From assembly GCA_052387255.1 (NCBI GenBank), contig JBQTJI010000024.1:85998-149997 (forward strand): a DNA stretch of 64,000 bases, written 5' to 3'. The DNA comes from JBBQXK01 sp052387255. GTDB taxonomy: Bacteria; Pseudomonadota; Alphaproteobacteria; Rhodobacterales; Rhodobacteraceae. The notes below the pieces were generated by a model, which was given only the letters and a program-made list of their open reading frames with translations, was not told where the DNA came from and ran no database searches. A program made the position numbers and the translations under genes. This document shows, one piece after another, positions 16,963 through 26,105 of the stretch (position 1 is the first letter of the stretch; every line of letters begins with the position of its first letter).

Positions 16963-17988
16963 CTACTCGGCCGACAGCATCGCAAAGGCGCGCTCGATGG
17001 GCATCAGCACCAGCATGCGCCCGCCGTCCTTGACCGTGCCCGCCGCATCCCCCGCCGCGCGGCCCGTGCCAAAGAAGATGTCGGCGCGCTGCGCCCCCTT
17101 GATCGCGCCCCCGGTATCCTGCGCCACCATCAGGCGGCGCAAGGGATCGCGGCCCGCCTTCTCGATCCAGACCGGCGCGCCCAGGGGGTAGAAGGCCGGA
17201 TCGACGGCCACGCTGCGCATGCCCGTGATCGACCGGCCCATGGCCCCGATGGGGCCCTTGTCGGCGGGCAGCGTGTCAAGCTTGCGGAAAAAGATGTAGG
17301 ACGGGTTGGTGTCCAGCAAATCCGCCCCCGCCGCCGGATTGCGCCGCGCCCAGGACTTGATTTCCTGCGCCGACAACTGGTCGAAGGTATGCGTGCCGCG
17401 CCGGATCAGTTCCTGCCCGATGCTGCGGTAGGCATGCCCGTTCCGCCCGCCGTAGCCCACCCGCATGACCCGGCCATCGGGCAGCACGATCCGCCCCGAC
17501 CCCTGCACCTGCAGGAAATAGACCTCGACCGGATCGTCCAGCCAGGCAATCTCCAGCCCCCTTCCGCGCAGCGCGCCATTCTCGATCTGCGCGCGGGACA
17601 GGAACTGCACCCCGTCGCGCAGTTCGGGCGGGCGGCGGTAGATCGGCCAGGCAAAACGCGGGGTGCGGGTCAGCGACCCCTGCAACTCGGGCTCATAGTA
17701 CCCGGTGAACAGCGCCGGGGGCGTGCCGACCAGCACCGGCTTGAACAGCAGTTCGAAAAACCCCCGCGCCGCGTCCGGGGTGTCGCCCGCATCGGCGGCC
17801 AGGCGGCACAGCGGTTGCCACTCGGGGCCATCCAGAAGCGAGCAGGTGTCACGGAACACGGACAACGCTGCCTGGTGATCATCCTGATGCCAGCCGTCCA
17901 GCGCGTCGAATTCGACGATCTGTGCCTGCGCACCGGTCACCGTCGCCACCAGGGCCAGCACGGCGACAAGGGCGCGCACGGCACGCAT
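16963..17988 (-). CDS. mltA: Membrane-bound lytic murein transglycosylase A
   Basis: 341 residues. A Sec signal ends near AQA (about residue 22). The body carries MltA-type segments LFTGYYEPELQGS and the 3D-domain region VAVDPAFYPLGAPVWIE followed by RLMVAQDTGGAIKG, with aspartates expected in catalysis. It cleaves peptidoglycan glycan strands to form anhydro-muropeptides. The signal has no lipobox Cys in the usual place, unlike the Escherichia coli enzyme. The ATG at 17988 overlaps the stop of the Tim44-like gene (ATGA); a GTG one codon earlier is possible. Confidence 0.88.
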   Translation of the reverse strand: MRAVRALVAVLALVATVTGAQAQIVEFDALDGWHQDDHQAALSVFRDTCSLLDGPEWQPLCRLAADAGDTPDAARGFFELLFKPVLVGTPPALFTGYYEPELQGSLTRTPRFAWPIYRRPPELRDGVQFLSRAQIENGALRGRGLEIAWLDDPVEVYFLQVQGSGRIVLPDGRVMRVGYGGRNGHAYRSIGQELIRRGTHTFDQLSAQEIKSWARRNPAAGADLLDTNPSYIFFRKLDTLPADKGPIGAMGRSITGMRSVAVDPAFYPLGAPVWIEKAGRDPLRRLMVAQDTGGAIKGAQRADIFFGTGRAAGDAAGTVKDGGRMLVLMPIERAFAMLSAE

Positions 17989-18650
17989 CACTCTCCGGTC
18001 GCGACCAGAAGCCAGTTGGGATCGTCCGCGCCCATCTTGCGGGCAAAGGTCCAGACGTCGCGCTGTTTCTTGGGGGTGGTCGCGTTGCCTTCGACGATCT
18101 CGCCATTGCGGTTGCGGATGGCCGAGGTCAGCTCGCCCAGGAACCGCACCGTCACCTCGCCCTCGCGCGTGTCGCGGTCGAATGTGGCGTCGGTCAGCCC
18201 CATCTCGCGGATGCCCAGAAAGTTTGCCTCGACCGTCAGCCCCTCGGCCTCGCGCGCCTGCACGGCGGCGGCGAAACTGTCATAGACCTCGGGCCCGAGG
18301 AACGGCTTGATCGGGGCCAGGTCGCCGCGTTCATAGGCCATCACGATCATTTCATAGGCCCCGCGCGCACCCTGCAGGAAGGTGTTCACCGAAAACCCCG
18401 GTTCGGCCATCTTCATCGACGCCAGCGCCTTGGCCGCCGCGCTGCCATCGGGGACGTGGTCGGTGATGTCGCGGTCGGGTCCGCCCTCGATCACCTCGAA
18501 GTCGCGCTTGGTCATCTTGGGGCGCGCCTCGTCGGGCGGAAGGGCAGGCTTTTCAAAGCCTTCGCGTGTGCCGAGCACGTTGCGCAGCTTGATGATCAGG
18601 AACACCGCGATCCCGGCAAGCACCAGAAGCTGGATCAGGGAAGAGTTCAT
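17988..18650 (-). CDS. Tim44-like domain membrane protein
   Basis: 220 residues from the ATG at 18650, chosen for GAGG six bases upstream. Residues 4-22 form a single membrane anchor (SLIQLLVLAGIAVFLI), followed by a charged linker and a Tim44-like C-terminal domain (GFSVNTFLQGARGAYEMIV, then VRFLGELTSAIRN). Bacterial Tim44-like proteins are common in alphaproteobacteria and usually sit opposite fxsA and secB, as here. They probably act at the inner membrane in protein handling; this is not proven. Confidence 0.82.
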   Translation of the reverse strand: MNSSLIQLLVLAGIAVFLIIKLRNVLGTREGFEKPALPPDEARPKMTKRDFEVIEGGPDRDITDHVPDGSAAAKALASMKMAEPGFSVNTFLQGARGAYEMIVMAYERGDLAPIKPFLGPEVYDSFAAAVQAREAEGLTVEANFLGIREMGLTDATFDRDTREGEVTVRFLGELTSAIRNRNGEIVEGNATTPKKQRDVWTFARKMGADDPNWLLVATGE

Positions 18651-18787
18651 CGGCATCCTCGGTCGGGCAGCCCGCCGCAGCACGGTGGCGCGGCGCTGGC
18701 GGGGGTTGGGGGTCGGGCGTCGATCCCCTATGTAGGTGACGGCGGGGGCCAAGTCCACCGCACCCATGATGACCGGAAGGAATGCCC

Positions 18788-19249
18788 ATGGCGCGGGCGC
18801 TGTTCATTGCCTTTGGCCTGATCCCGCTGATCGAGATCGCTCTGTTCGTGATCGTCGGGCGCTGGATCGGGGTCTGGGCCACGCTGGGGCTGGTGGTGCT
18901 GGCGGCGGTGGCGGGGTCGGCGATCCTGCGCCGCCGGGGGCTGGCCGCCGCGCAGGGCCTGCGGCGGTTCACCGGCGTGCAGCCCATTGCGGAAGAGGCG
19001 CTGATCGCCGTGGCGGCGGTGCTGCTGATCCTGCCGGGGTTCCTGACCGACATCGTGGCGCTGGCGCTGCTGACCCCGCCCATCCGGCGCGCCCTCATTG
19101 CCGCCGTGGCAGCGCGTGTGACCATGCAGGGCGCAGGTTTCGGAGCGCGTCCCGCTGATCAGGTGATCGACGGAGAGTTCATCGACCTCGACCCGCCCGT
19201 CCAGCAACCGCACCCGCCCGCAGGCCAATCGGGCTGGACGCGGCATTGA
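18788..19249 (+). CDS. fxsA: FxsA family membrane protein
   Basis: 153 residues from the ATG at 18788, which has AAGGA at good spacing; an ATG two codons upstream is the alternative. Three or four hydrophobic helices with FGLIPLIEIALFVIVG at the start and VLLILPGFLTDIVAL in the middle, as in FxsA proteins (in E. coli linked with phage exclusion by the F plasmid). Divergent from the Tim44-like gene and 60 bp upstream of secB, a normal arrangement in this group. Confidence 0.82.
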   Translation: MARALFIAFGLIPLIEIALFVIVGRWIGVWATLGLVVLAAVAGSAILRRRGLAAAQGLRRFTGVQPIAEEALIAVAAVLLILPGFLTDIVALALLTPPIRRALIAAVAARVTMQGAGFGARPADQVIDGEFIDLDPPVQQPHPPAGQSGWTRH

Positions 19250-19309
19250 GCGGCCCCGGCCTTCCTGCTAGAGAGGCGCGCAAATGCCAATCGCAGGGGT
19301 GACACGGCC

Positions 19310-19819
19310 ATGACAGACGACAACGCAGGCATGAACGGCGGCGCAGCCGTGCCGCAGCCGCAGATCAAGATGCAGGTCCTGGGCCAGTTCATCCGCGACC
19401 TGTCGTTCGAGAACGCCGTGGCGCAGCGCGGGCTGCAGGGCGGCGAGGTGACCCCCGATACCACGGTCGTGGTCAGCCTGGACGCACGCAAGCGGTCGGT
19501 CGAGCACCAGTACGAGGTGATCACCAAGTTCAAGATCACCTCCAAGAACAAGGCCAACGGCGACACCTTGTTCCTGGTCGAACTGGACTACGGCGGCATC
19601 TTCCATGTCGAGAACGTGGCAGAGGAACAGCTTCACCCGTTCCTGCTGATCGAATGCCCGCGCCTGCTGTTTCCCTTCGTGCGCCGCATCGTGTCGGACG
19701 TGACGCGCGACGGCGGGTTCCCGGCGCTGAACATCGACACGGTCGATTTCCTGGGCCTGTACCGCCAGGAACTGCAACGCCGGATGGAAGCGCAGAAGGC
19801 CGCCGCGACGGTTTCCTGA
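19310..19819 (+). CDS. secB: Protein-export chaperone SecB
   Basis: 169 residues, normal length. Keeps precursors unfolded and delivers them to SecA. Typical segments are QYIRDLS-like GQFIRDLSFENA near residue 28, VVVSLDARKRSVEHQYEV, and LLIECPRLLFPFVRRIVSDVTR near residue 115. The ATG at 19310 starts with an acidic leader MTDDNAG. It ends 4 bp before the convergent dnaQ stop. Confidence 0.93.
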   Translation: MTDDNAGMNGGAAVPQPQIKMQVLGQFIRDLSFENAVAQRGLQGGEVTPDTTVVVSLDARKRSVEHQYEVITKFKITSKNKANGDTLFLVELDYGGIFHVENVAEEQLHPFLLIECPRLLFPFVRRIVSDVTRDGGFPALNIDTVDFLGLYRQELQRRMEAQKAAATVS

Positions 19820-19823
19820 ACCC

Positions 19824-20513
19824 TCAGCGCTTCAGCCAGATCGCGCCTTCGCCCATCTTCGCGACAAAGGCCGCATGCGCCGCCGCTTCCTCATCGGTGA
19901 TCCGGGGAGGCAGCGGGGCGGGGCGGCCTGTGGGTCGGGCAGCCGCACCATCGGCCCGCGTGCTGTCGCCGCGCGGCCCCTCGGCCAGCATCAGCCCCGG
20001 CTGCCGCCCGCCGATCAGCTCCAGATAGACCTCGGCCAAAAGCTCGCAGTCCAAGAGCGCGCCGTGCTTGACCCGGTTCGAGTTGTCCACGCCGAAGCGG
20101 CGGCACAGGGCGTCCAGTGACGCCGGCGCACCGGGAAACTTCTGCCGCGCGATCATCAGGGTATCCAGCGCGCGGGCGTCGGGCAGGGGTGGTTTGCCTG
20201 CCGCCTTCAGTTCCGCGTTCAGGAATTTCATGTCGAAGGAGGCGTTGTGGATCACCAGTCGCGCATCGCCGATAAAGTCCAGGAACGCCTGCGCGCGGTC
20301 GCCGAACAGCGGTTTGTCGCGCAGGAAATCGTCGCCCAGGCCATGCACCTCGAACGCCTCGGGCGGCATGGGGCGTTCGGGGTTCAGGTACTGGTGATAG
20401 GTCCGGCCCGTCGGCAGGTGGTTTTCCAGTTCGATGGCCCCGATCTCGACAATCCGGTGGCCGTCGGACGGTTCGAACCCGGTCGTCTCGGTATCCAGCA
20501 CGATCTCACGCAT
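19824..20513 (-). CDS. dnaQ: DNA polymerase III epsilon subunit (proofreading exonuclease)
   Basis: 229 residues from the ATG at 20513. The DEDDh exonuclease motifs are visible: DTETTGF at residue 5, HNASFDMKFLNAEL near 95, and HGALLDCELLAEVYLEL near 155. The C-terminal tail is Ala/Pro-rich and would hold the clamp or alpha-subunit contact. The start overlaps the end of coaE by 8 bp. The order dnaQ-coaE-aroE-maf opposite secB is conserved in Rhodobacterales. Confidence 0.93.
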   Translation of the reverse strand: MREIVLDTETTGFEPSDGHRIVEIGAIELENHLPTGRTYHQYLNPERPMPPEAFEVHGLGDDFLRDKPLFGDRAQAFLDFIGDARLVIHNASFDMKFLNAELKAAGKPPLPDARALDTLMIARQKFPGAPASLDALCRRFGVDNSNRVKHGALLDCELLAEVYLELIGGRQPGLMLAEGPRGDSTRADGAAARPTGRPAPLPPRITDEEAAAHAAFVAKMGEGAIWLKR

Positions 20514-21084
20514 GGCGGCCTCTGATATGGGCGACAAGGGCCGCCACGCAGGCGCGGGCGGCATCCAGGCCAAGGGTCTCGATGATATGTGTGGCGCGGG
20601 CGCGCTTGTCGCGGTCGGGCATCTGGCGCGACAGGATGGTCGCGAACATCGCCTCGGTCATCCCCGGCCGCGCCATCACGCGGGCCCGCTGCACGTCCGG
20701 CGGGGCGGTGACCAGCAGCGTCGCGTCCATCTGCGCCTCGGTCTCCTTCTCGAACAGCAAGGGGATGTCGAAAACCGCGATATCAGAATCGGGGGCAAAG
20801 GTTTCGCGGTCGGCGGCGACCAGCGGATGGACGATGCCCTCGATCCGGGGCAGCGCGCCCGGATCGGCGGCGATGATGGCCTTCAGCACGTTGCGGTCGA
20901 TCCCGCCATCCCGCAGTGCCTCGGGCCAGACTGCCGCCAGCGGCGCCACCGCCCCGCCCCCTGGCGCATACAGCCGATGCACGGCGGTATCGGCATCCCA
21001 GACCGGCACGCCATGGTCGGCAAGAAACCCGGCGGTCGTCGATTTCCCCATGCCGATGGACCCGGTCAGCCCCAGCCGGAACAC
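20506..21084 (-). CDS. coaE: Dephospho-CoA kinase
   Basis: 192 residues. Last step of coenzyme A synthesis (phosphorylation of the ribose 3'-OH). N-terminal Walker A GLTGSIGMGKST, then DADTAVHRLYAPGG and a lid region RQMPDRDKRARATHII. It lies 5 bp downstream of aroE and overlaps dnaQ. Confidence 0.93.
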   Translation of the reverse strand: MFRLGLTGSIGMGKSTTAGFLADHGVPVWDADTAVHRLYAPGGGAVAPLAAVWPEALRDGGIDRNVLKAIIAADPGALPRIEGIVHPLVAADRETFAPDSDIAVFDIPLLFEKETEAQMDATLLVTAPPDVQRARVMARPGMTEAMFATILSRQMPDRDKRARATHIIETLGLDAARACVAALVAHIRGRHA

Positions 21085-21089
21085 CTGCC

Positions 21090-21929
21090 TCAGCCCCCCA
21101 GCACGGCGCGGCGGGTGGCCTCGTCGACCTCGGGGCGCTGGCCGAACCAGCGCTCGAACCCCGGTGCCGCCTGGTGCAGCAGCATCCCCAGCCCATCGAC
21201 CACGGTACAGCCGATCTCCTCGGCCTCGATCAGGAACTGGGTCCGCAGGGGCGTATAGACCAGATCGGTCACCACCGTCCTCGGACCCAGACCATCCAGC
21301 GGCACGCGCAGATCGGGTTTGCCCACCATGCCCAGCGCCGTAGCGTTCACCACCGTCGCCACCCCTTCCAGCATGTTGCCCGCCTTGACCCAGTCATGCA
21401 CCACCACCTTGGCCCCCAGGTCGGCCCGCAAGCTTTCGGCCCGCTGCTTGGTGCGGTTGGCAATGCGGATCTCGGGCACGCCGGCCTCGATCAGCGCCGC
21501 CACCGCCGCCCGCGCCGCCCCCCCGGCCCCCAGCACCGCCGCCGGACCGCTGCCCGGCTGCCAGTGCGGTGCGTGCTGGCGCAGGTTGGCGATGAACCCG
21601 GTGCCGTCGGTGTTGTCGGCGTAAACCTTGCCGTCCTTGCGAAACACCAGCGTGTTCGCCGCCCCGATCAACGCCGCCCGGTCGGTGACGATGTCGGCCA
21701 GACCCAGGACCGTCTCCTTGTGCGGGATCGTCACGTTCGCACCCACGAACCCGAGCTTCGGCAGCATCCGCAGCGCCTCGGCCAGGTCGGCCTGGGCCAC
21801 GTCCATCGGGACATAGTGGCCCTTGATGCCGTAGCGCCGCAGCCAGTAGCCATGCAGCGTGGGCGAACGGGAATGCGCGACCGGCGAGCCGATGACGCCC
21901 GCCAGCGGAAGACGCGGATGGTCGGTCAT
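21090..21929 (-). CDS. aroE: Shikimate dehydrogenase
   Basis: 279 residues. NADP-dependent reduction of 3-dehydroshikimate in aromatic amino acid synthesis. Substrate-site motif SRSPTLHGYW near residue 20, catalytic Lys in VTIPHKET, NTDGTGF, nucleotide fold VLGAGGAARA and the later DGLGMLLHQAAPGFE. The start overlaps the maf stop (ATGA). Confidence 0.94.
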   Translation of the reverse strand: MTDHPRLPLAGVIGSPVAHSRSPTLHGYWLRRYGIKGHYVPMDVAQADLAEALRMLPKLGFVGANVTIPHKETVLGLADIVTDRAALIGAANTLVFRKDGKVYADNTDGTGFIANLRQHAPHWQPGSGPAAVLGAGGAARAAVAALIEAGVPEIRIANRTKQRAESLRADLGAKVVVHDWVKAGNMLEGVATVVNATALGMVGKPDLRVPLDGLGPRTVVTDLVYTPLRTQFLIEAEEIGCTVVDGLGMLLHQAAPGFERWFGQRPEVDEATRRAVLGG

Positions 21930-22525
21930 GTCGGTATGAACCCCCTGTCGCCCAGATACCCCAGAAGGGGCAGGAGCGGAAGGCCAAGCACCGTGAAGTA
22001 GTCCCCCTCGACCCCCGCAAACAGGCGAACACCCTCGGCCTCGAGCAGGTATCCGCCTGCGGAATGGCGCAAGGAGTCCCAGTTGCGGGTGAGGTAGCTG
22101 TCCAGCCATTCGTCGGAAAAGTCGCGCATGGTCAGCCGCGCCTCGGCCAAGTGCCGCCATTGCGGCTGGGCATTGTGATAGACCACGACCGCCGACAACA
22201 GGTGATGCGTCTCGCCCCGCAGCGCCACCAACTGCGCCCGTGCGGCCTCGCGCGTCGGTGACTTGCCCCAGGCCCGGCCGCGGAAATCCAGCACCTGATC
22301 ACAGCCGATGACGATGGCCCCCGGTGTCTTTTCGGCGATCTTGCGCGCCTTCATCTCGGCCAGCGTGTCGGCCACGTCGCGGGGCGACGCGCCCTCTGCC
22401 TCAAGCCCGCTGCGGATGGACTCTTCGTCCAGCCGCGCCGATTGCGCCGTGACGGGCAGGCCCGCCGCCCGCAGCAGGCGCAGACGCGTTTCCGAGGACG
22501 AGGCGAGGACGATGGGCGGCGGCAT
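21926..22525 (-). CDS. maf: Maf-family nucleotide pyrophosphatase
   Basis: 199 residues from the ATG at 22525. An open frame continues upstream to 22711 but has no Maf similarity and would enter the putative origin, so the start is placed at the Met before PPPIVLASSSETRLRLL. Also seen are DEESIRSGL and IVIGCDQVLDF. Hydrolyses non-canonical or modified NTPs. First gene of the minus-strand unit maf-aroE-coaE-dnaQ. Confidence 0.9.
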   Translation of the reverse strand: MPPPIVLASSSETRLRLLRAAGLPVTAQSARLDEESIRSGLEAEGASPRDVADTLAEMKARKIAEKTPGAIVIGCDQVLDFRGRAWGKSPTREAARAQLVALRGETHHLLSAVVVYHNAQPQWRHLAEARLTMRDFSDEWLDSYLTRNWDSLRHSAGGYLLEAEGVRLFAGVEGDYFTVLGLPLLPLLGYLGDRGFIPT

Positions 22526-22969
22526 GTCCGTGTCGGGCTGGGGGCAGGGCGGTGGAAAGTCCGGCTTTGTTCTGGGCGCAATGTCGGGCGGAAACGCCAC
22601 GCCGGTGCCGATTGGTGCGGCGGCACCCCCCGTCTTGTCAAGCTCGGCGCGGGCCGCCCCCTGTTTTCCACCTGTTCGCATCTGTCCGCACCCGCAGGGG
22701 ACAACCCGCACGCCGCTTTTCCGGATCAGCTAACCGGCATGTTTCCGAACATTCGGTCATTCTTTCCATGTGATTGAAAATGCACTGAAAATATTCGTGG
22801 ATCTGGTTTGGCGAACGATAATTGCGCGCCCTCTGGCACCGATGGACGCTGTTGATAACATGGTGGACGGTTCGAACATTCCAGTTGTCCACCGGCCCTA
22901 CAACCACATCATTCCTTTCTTCATTTTCTCTAAGTAAGTAGGGTCCCGCACGAACCTGCTGGAGGCATC
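22526..22969. other. Putative chromosomal replication origin (oriC) region
   Basis: 444 bp without a gene. By hand count, 22741-22800 is only 38% GC, and the next two 60-base blocks are 53% and 52%, low for this window. DnaA-box-like 9-mers: TTATCAACA on the minus strand at 22850-22858 (one mismatch to TTATCCACA), TTGTCCACC at 22885-22893 and TTTTCCACC at 22664-22672 (two mismatches each). The gap lies between divergent maf and hemJ, and parAB with two parS sites is 4-9 kb away, as expected near an alphaproteobacterial origin. The boxes are few, so this is a candidate only. Promoters for maf and hemJ must also lie here. Confidence 0.5.
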
Positions 22970-23419
22970 TTGGAAAACGTTCTTGCCACGGCCTATCCCT
23001 GGATCAAGTCGCTGCACGTGATGGCGGTGATCGCCTGGATGGCTGGGCTGTTCTACCTGCCCCGCATCTACGTCTACCACGCCGAGCGTGCCAAGGCAGG
23101 CGGCGAGGTGGACAAGGTGTTCCAGGTGATGGAAGCCAAACTGTTGCGCCTCATCATGAACCCGTCGATGATCGTGACCTGGGCCGCCGGGCTGGCGCTG
23201 GTGATGACCCCCGGCATCGTCGACTGGACATCCTACTGGCCGTGGACCAAGGCGCTTGCCGTGCTGCTGCTGACCTGGTTCCACATGTGGCTTGCGGCGC
23301 GGCGCAAGGATTTTGCGGGCGGGCGGAACATCCTGACAGGTCGCCAGTACCGCCTGTTGAACGAGGTTCCGACCTTGCTGATGGTCGTCATCGTCCTGTC
23401 GGTCATCGTCCGCTTCTAG
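22970..23419 (+). CDS. hemJ: HemJ, protoporphyrinogen IX oxidase
   Basis: 149 residues, four-helix membrane protein. It catalyses the penultimate step of heme synthesis in bacteria without HemG or HemY. The characteristic start is WIKSLHVMAVIAWMAGLFYL with a conserved His, then RIYVYHAE and a later TWFHMWLAARRKDF. The frame opens with TTG at 22970, preceded by CTGGAGG at proper distance; I see no in-frame ATG that fits. It is the first gene to the right of the putative origin. Confidence 0.88.
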   Translation: MENVLATAYPWIKSLHVMAVIAWMAGLFYLPRIYVYHAERAKAGGEVDKVFQVMEAKLLRLIMNPSMIVTWAAGLALVMTPGIVDWTSYWPWTKALAVLLLTWFHMWLAARRKDFAGGRNILTGRQYRLLNEVPTLLMVVIVLSVIVRF

Positions 23420-23424
23420 GCCGG

Positions 23425-23453
23425 TTGACTTCCGCCGCCGCCTCGCCTAACTC
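23425..23453 (+). promoter_or_regulatory. Probable sigma-70 promoter of rho
   Basis: TTGACT (23425-23430), a 17-base spacer, then TAACTC (23448-23453). It starts just after the hemJ stop and leaves a leader of about 75 bases before rho, which contains a small GGGCC/GGCCC hairpin at 23464-23477. Rho is often autoregulated through its leader. Confidence 0.5.
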
Positions 23454-23536
23454 GGGCGCTGCGGGGCCGTCCGGCCCATGCGCCCCCCGTTCCCTCTCCG
23501 ATCCTCGCACCCCATGGGTGCCACAGGTGTTTCCCC

Positions 23537-24817
23537 ATGACCGACGAGACCATCCAGCGGCTCAATCTTTCCGAACTCAAGGCCAAGACCCCGGCCGACC
23601 TTCTGGCCATGGCCGAGGAGTGGGAGATCGAGAACGCCCCAAGCATGCGCAAGGGCGAGATGATGTTCTCGATCCTCAAGGAACATGCCGAGGAGGGGTG
23701 GGAGATCGGCGGCGACGGCGTGCTCGAGGTGCTGCAGGACGGCTTCGGATTTCTGCGCAGCCCGTCAGCGAACTATCTGCCCGGTCCCGATGACATCTAT
23801 GTCAGCCCCGAGATTCTGCGCGTCTTCTCCCTGCGCACCGGCGACACCATCGAAGGGGTGATCCAGGCCCCGCGCGAGAATGAGCGCTACTTCTGCATGA
23901 CCAAGGTCACCCGGATCAATTTCGACGATCCCGAAAAGGCCAAGCACAAGGTCCATTTCGACAACCTGACGCCCCTTTACCCCGACGAACGGCTGAAGAT
24001 GGAGGTGGACGATCCGACGCTCAAGGACCGTTCGGCTCGGATCATCGACCTTGTGGCCCCCATCGGCAAAGGCCAGCGCGGCCTGATCGTGGCCCCGCCC
24101 CGTACCGGCAAGACGGTTCTGCTGCAGAACATCGCCCATTCGGTCGCGACCAACCACCCCGAATGCTATCTGATCGTGCTGCTGATCGACGAACGGCCCG
24201 AGGAAGTCACCGACATGCAGCGGTCGGTGAAGGGCGAGGTGGTGTCGTCAACCTTCGACGAACCGGCAACTCGTCACGTCGCCGTAGCCGAGATGGTCAT
24301 CGAAAAGGCCAAGCGCCTGGTCGAGCATAAGCGAGATGTTGTGATCTTGCTTGATTCGATCACAAGACTTGGTAGGGCCTTCAACACCGTTGTCCCGTCG
24401 TCGGGCAAGGTCCTGACCGGCGGCGTCGATGCCAACGCCCTGCAACGCCCCAAGCGGTTCTTCGGTGCCGCCCGCAACATCGAGGAAGGCGGTTCGCTGA
24501 CCATCATCGCGACGGCGCTGATCGACACTGGGTCACGGATGGACGAGGTCATCTTCGAGGAGTTCAAGGGCACCGGCAACAGCGAGATCGTGCTTGACCG
24601 CAAGGTCGCCGACAAGCGCGTCTTCCCGGCGATGGACATCCTGAAATCCGGCACCCGGAAAGAGGACCTCCTGGTCGAAAAGGTCGACCTGTCCAAGACC
24701 TATGTCCTGCGCCGCATCCTGAACCCGATGGGCACCACCGACGCCATCGAGTTCCTGCTGGGCAAGCTCAAGCAGACCAAATCCAACGCCGACTTCTTCG
24801 ATTCGATGAACAGCTAG
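23537..24817 (+). CDS. rho: Transcription termination factor Rho
   Basis: 426 residues, normal length. Hexameric RNA-dependent ATPase. N-terminal Rho_N region (LNLSELKAKTPADLL), RNA-binding cold-shock-like domain (DGFGFLRSPSANYLPG), Walker A IVAPPRTGKT near residue 190, Walker B VVILLDSITRLGRA, and the R-loop segment GGSLTIIATALIDTGSRMDEV. 7 bp upstream of mnmE, so probably cotranscribed. Confidence 0.96.
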   Translation: MTDETIQRLNLSELKAKTPADLLAMAEEWEIENAPSMRKGEMMFSILKEHAEEGWEIGGDGVLEVLQDGFGFLRSPSANYLPGPDDIYVSPEILRVFSLRTGDTIEGVIQAPRENERYFCMTKVTRINFDDPEKAKHKVHFDNLTPLYPDERLKMEVDDPTLKDRSARIIDLVAPIGKGQRGLIVAPPRTGKTVLLQNIAHSVATNHPECYLIVLLIDERPEEVTDMQRSVKGEVVSSTFDEPATRHVAVAEMVIEKAKRLVEHKRDVVILLDSITRLGRAFNTVVPSSGKVLTGGVDANALQRPKRFFGAARNIEEGGSLTIIATALIDTGSRMDEVIFEEFKGTGNSEIVLDRKVADKRVFPAMDILKSGTRKEDLLVEKVDLSKTYVLRRILNPMGTTDAIEFLLGKLKQTKSNADFFDSMNS

Positions 24818-24824
24818 GGCGGCG

Positions 24825-26102
24825 ATGGACACGGTCTATGCCCCGGCCACCGCGCGCGGCAAGGCGGGGGTGGCGGTCGTCCGCATTTCCGGCCCCCTGG
24901 CGCAGGCGGCGGCGGCATCGCTGTGCGGCGTGCTGCCCGCGCCCCGGCAGAGTGCTGTCCGCAGGCTGACACACGACGGGCAGGTGCTGGACGAGGCGGT
25001 GGTGCTGGTCTTTGCCGCCGGGCACAGCTTTACCGGCGAGGATGTGGTCGAACTGCACACCCACGGCAGTGCTGCCGTCCTGTCCGCCGTCCTGCGGGCC
25101 CTGTCGCTACAACCCGGACTGCGGATGGCCGAACCCGGCGAATTCACCCGCCGGGCGCTGGAGAACGGCCGTCTTGACCTTGCGCAGGTCGAAGGCCTGG
25201 CCGACCTGATCGATGCCGAGACCGAGGCGCAAAGGCGGCAGGCGTGGCGCGTGTTGTCAGGGGCCATCGGGCAGCGCGCATCGGGATGGCGCGACCGCAT
25301 GGTGCGTGCCGCCGCGCTGATCGAGGCGACCATCGACTTTGCCGACGAAGACGTGCCGGTGGATGTCCGGCCCGAGGTGTCGGCGCTGATCACCGGCCTG
25401 CTGACCGACCTACGCGCCGAAGTCCGGGGTGCGGCCGCAACGGAACGCCTGCGCGATGGGTTCGAAGTGGCCATCGTGGGCGCGCCGAATGTCGGAAAGT
25501 CGACGCTTCTCAATACCTTGGCCGGTCGCGAGGCCGCCCTGACCTCGCATCTTGCGGGCACCACGCGCGATGTCATCGAGGTCCGGATGGACTTGCGCGG
25601 GTTGCCGGTGACCCTGCTGGACACTGCCGGACTGCGGGAAACCGATGACCTTGTCGAATCGATGGGCGTCGACCGCGCCCTGTCCCGCGCCGAAGCGGCC
25701 GACCTGCGGGTCTTTCTTCTGGACGGACCTGCGATGCCCGTCGAGCTTTTGCCGCGTCTAGGTGACGTCGTTCTTCGCGGAAAGGCCGACCTTCGCGATG
25801 GCGATGTGTCCGGCCTGACCGGGCTCGGCGTTGACAGGTTGTTGGAGCGGATCGTTGCCGAACTCTCACCCCGCGCGACATCGTCGTCGGTGATCACCCA
25901 GGCCCGCCACCGCCACGCGATCCAGCGGGCGATCGAGGCTTTGGAATCGGCGGGAATTGCGCTAGAAGCAGAGGGTGATGCCGGAGAGCTGGTTGCCGAA
26001 GACCTCCGGCAGGCTGCCCGCGCCATGGAATCGCTGGTCGGCAAGGTCGACGCCGAAACGCTTCTGGGCGAGATCTTTGCCCGGTTCTGCATCGGAAAGT
26101 AA
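24825..26102 (+). CDS. mnmE: tRNA modification GTPase MnmE
   Basis: 425 residues, somewhat shorter than the roughly 450 of E. coli. With MnmG it makes the xm5 modification of wobble uridine. N-terminal folate-binding domain begins DTVYAPATARGKAGVAVVRISG; the G domain has GAPNVGKSTLLN (G1), LAGTTRD and DTAGLRETDD; the C-terminus ends FCIGK, the CxGK signature. It stops 3 bp before mnmG. Confidence 0.95.
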   Translation: MDTVYAPATARGKAGVAVVRISGPLAQAAAASLCGVLPAPRQSAVRRLTHDGQVLDEAVVLVFAAGHSFTGEDVVELHTHGSAAVLSAVLRALSLQPGLRMAEPGEFTRRALENGRLDLAQVEGLADLIDAETEAQRRQAWRVLSGAIGQRASGWRDRMVRAAALIEATIDFADEDVPVDVRPEVSALITGLLTDLRAEVRGAAATERLRDGFEVAIVGAPNVGKSTLLNTLAGREAALTSHLAGTTRDVIEVRMDLRGLPVTLLDTAGLRETDDLVESMGVDRALSRAEAADLRVFLLDGPAMPVELLPRLGDVVLRGKADLRDGDVSGLTGLGVDRLLERIVAELSPRATSSSVITQARHRHAIQRAIEALESAGIALEAEGDAGELVAEDLRQAARAMESLVGKVDAETLLGEIFARFCIGK

Positions 26103-26105
26103 GGA

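Noticed and set aside
20470..20480. tRNA T-loop-like GGTTCGAACCC
   Set aside because: It lies inside dnaQ at a conserved part of the protein (TGFEPSDG) and no acceptor stem or anticodon arm surrounds it.
21926..22711. Longer maf with 62 extra N-terminal residues
   Set aside because: The extension has no Maf similarity, is proline/glycine-rich, and would run into the putative origin with no better ribosome site.
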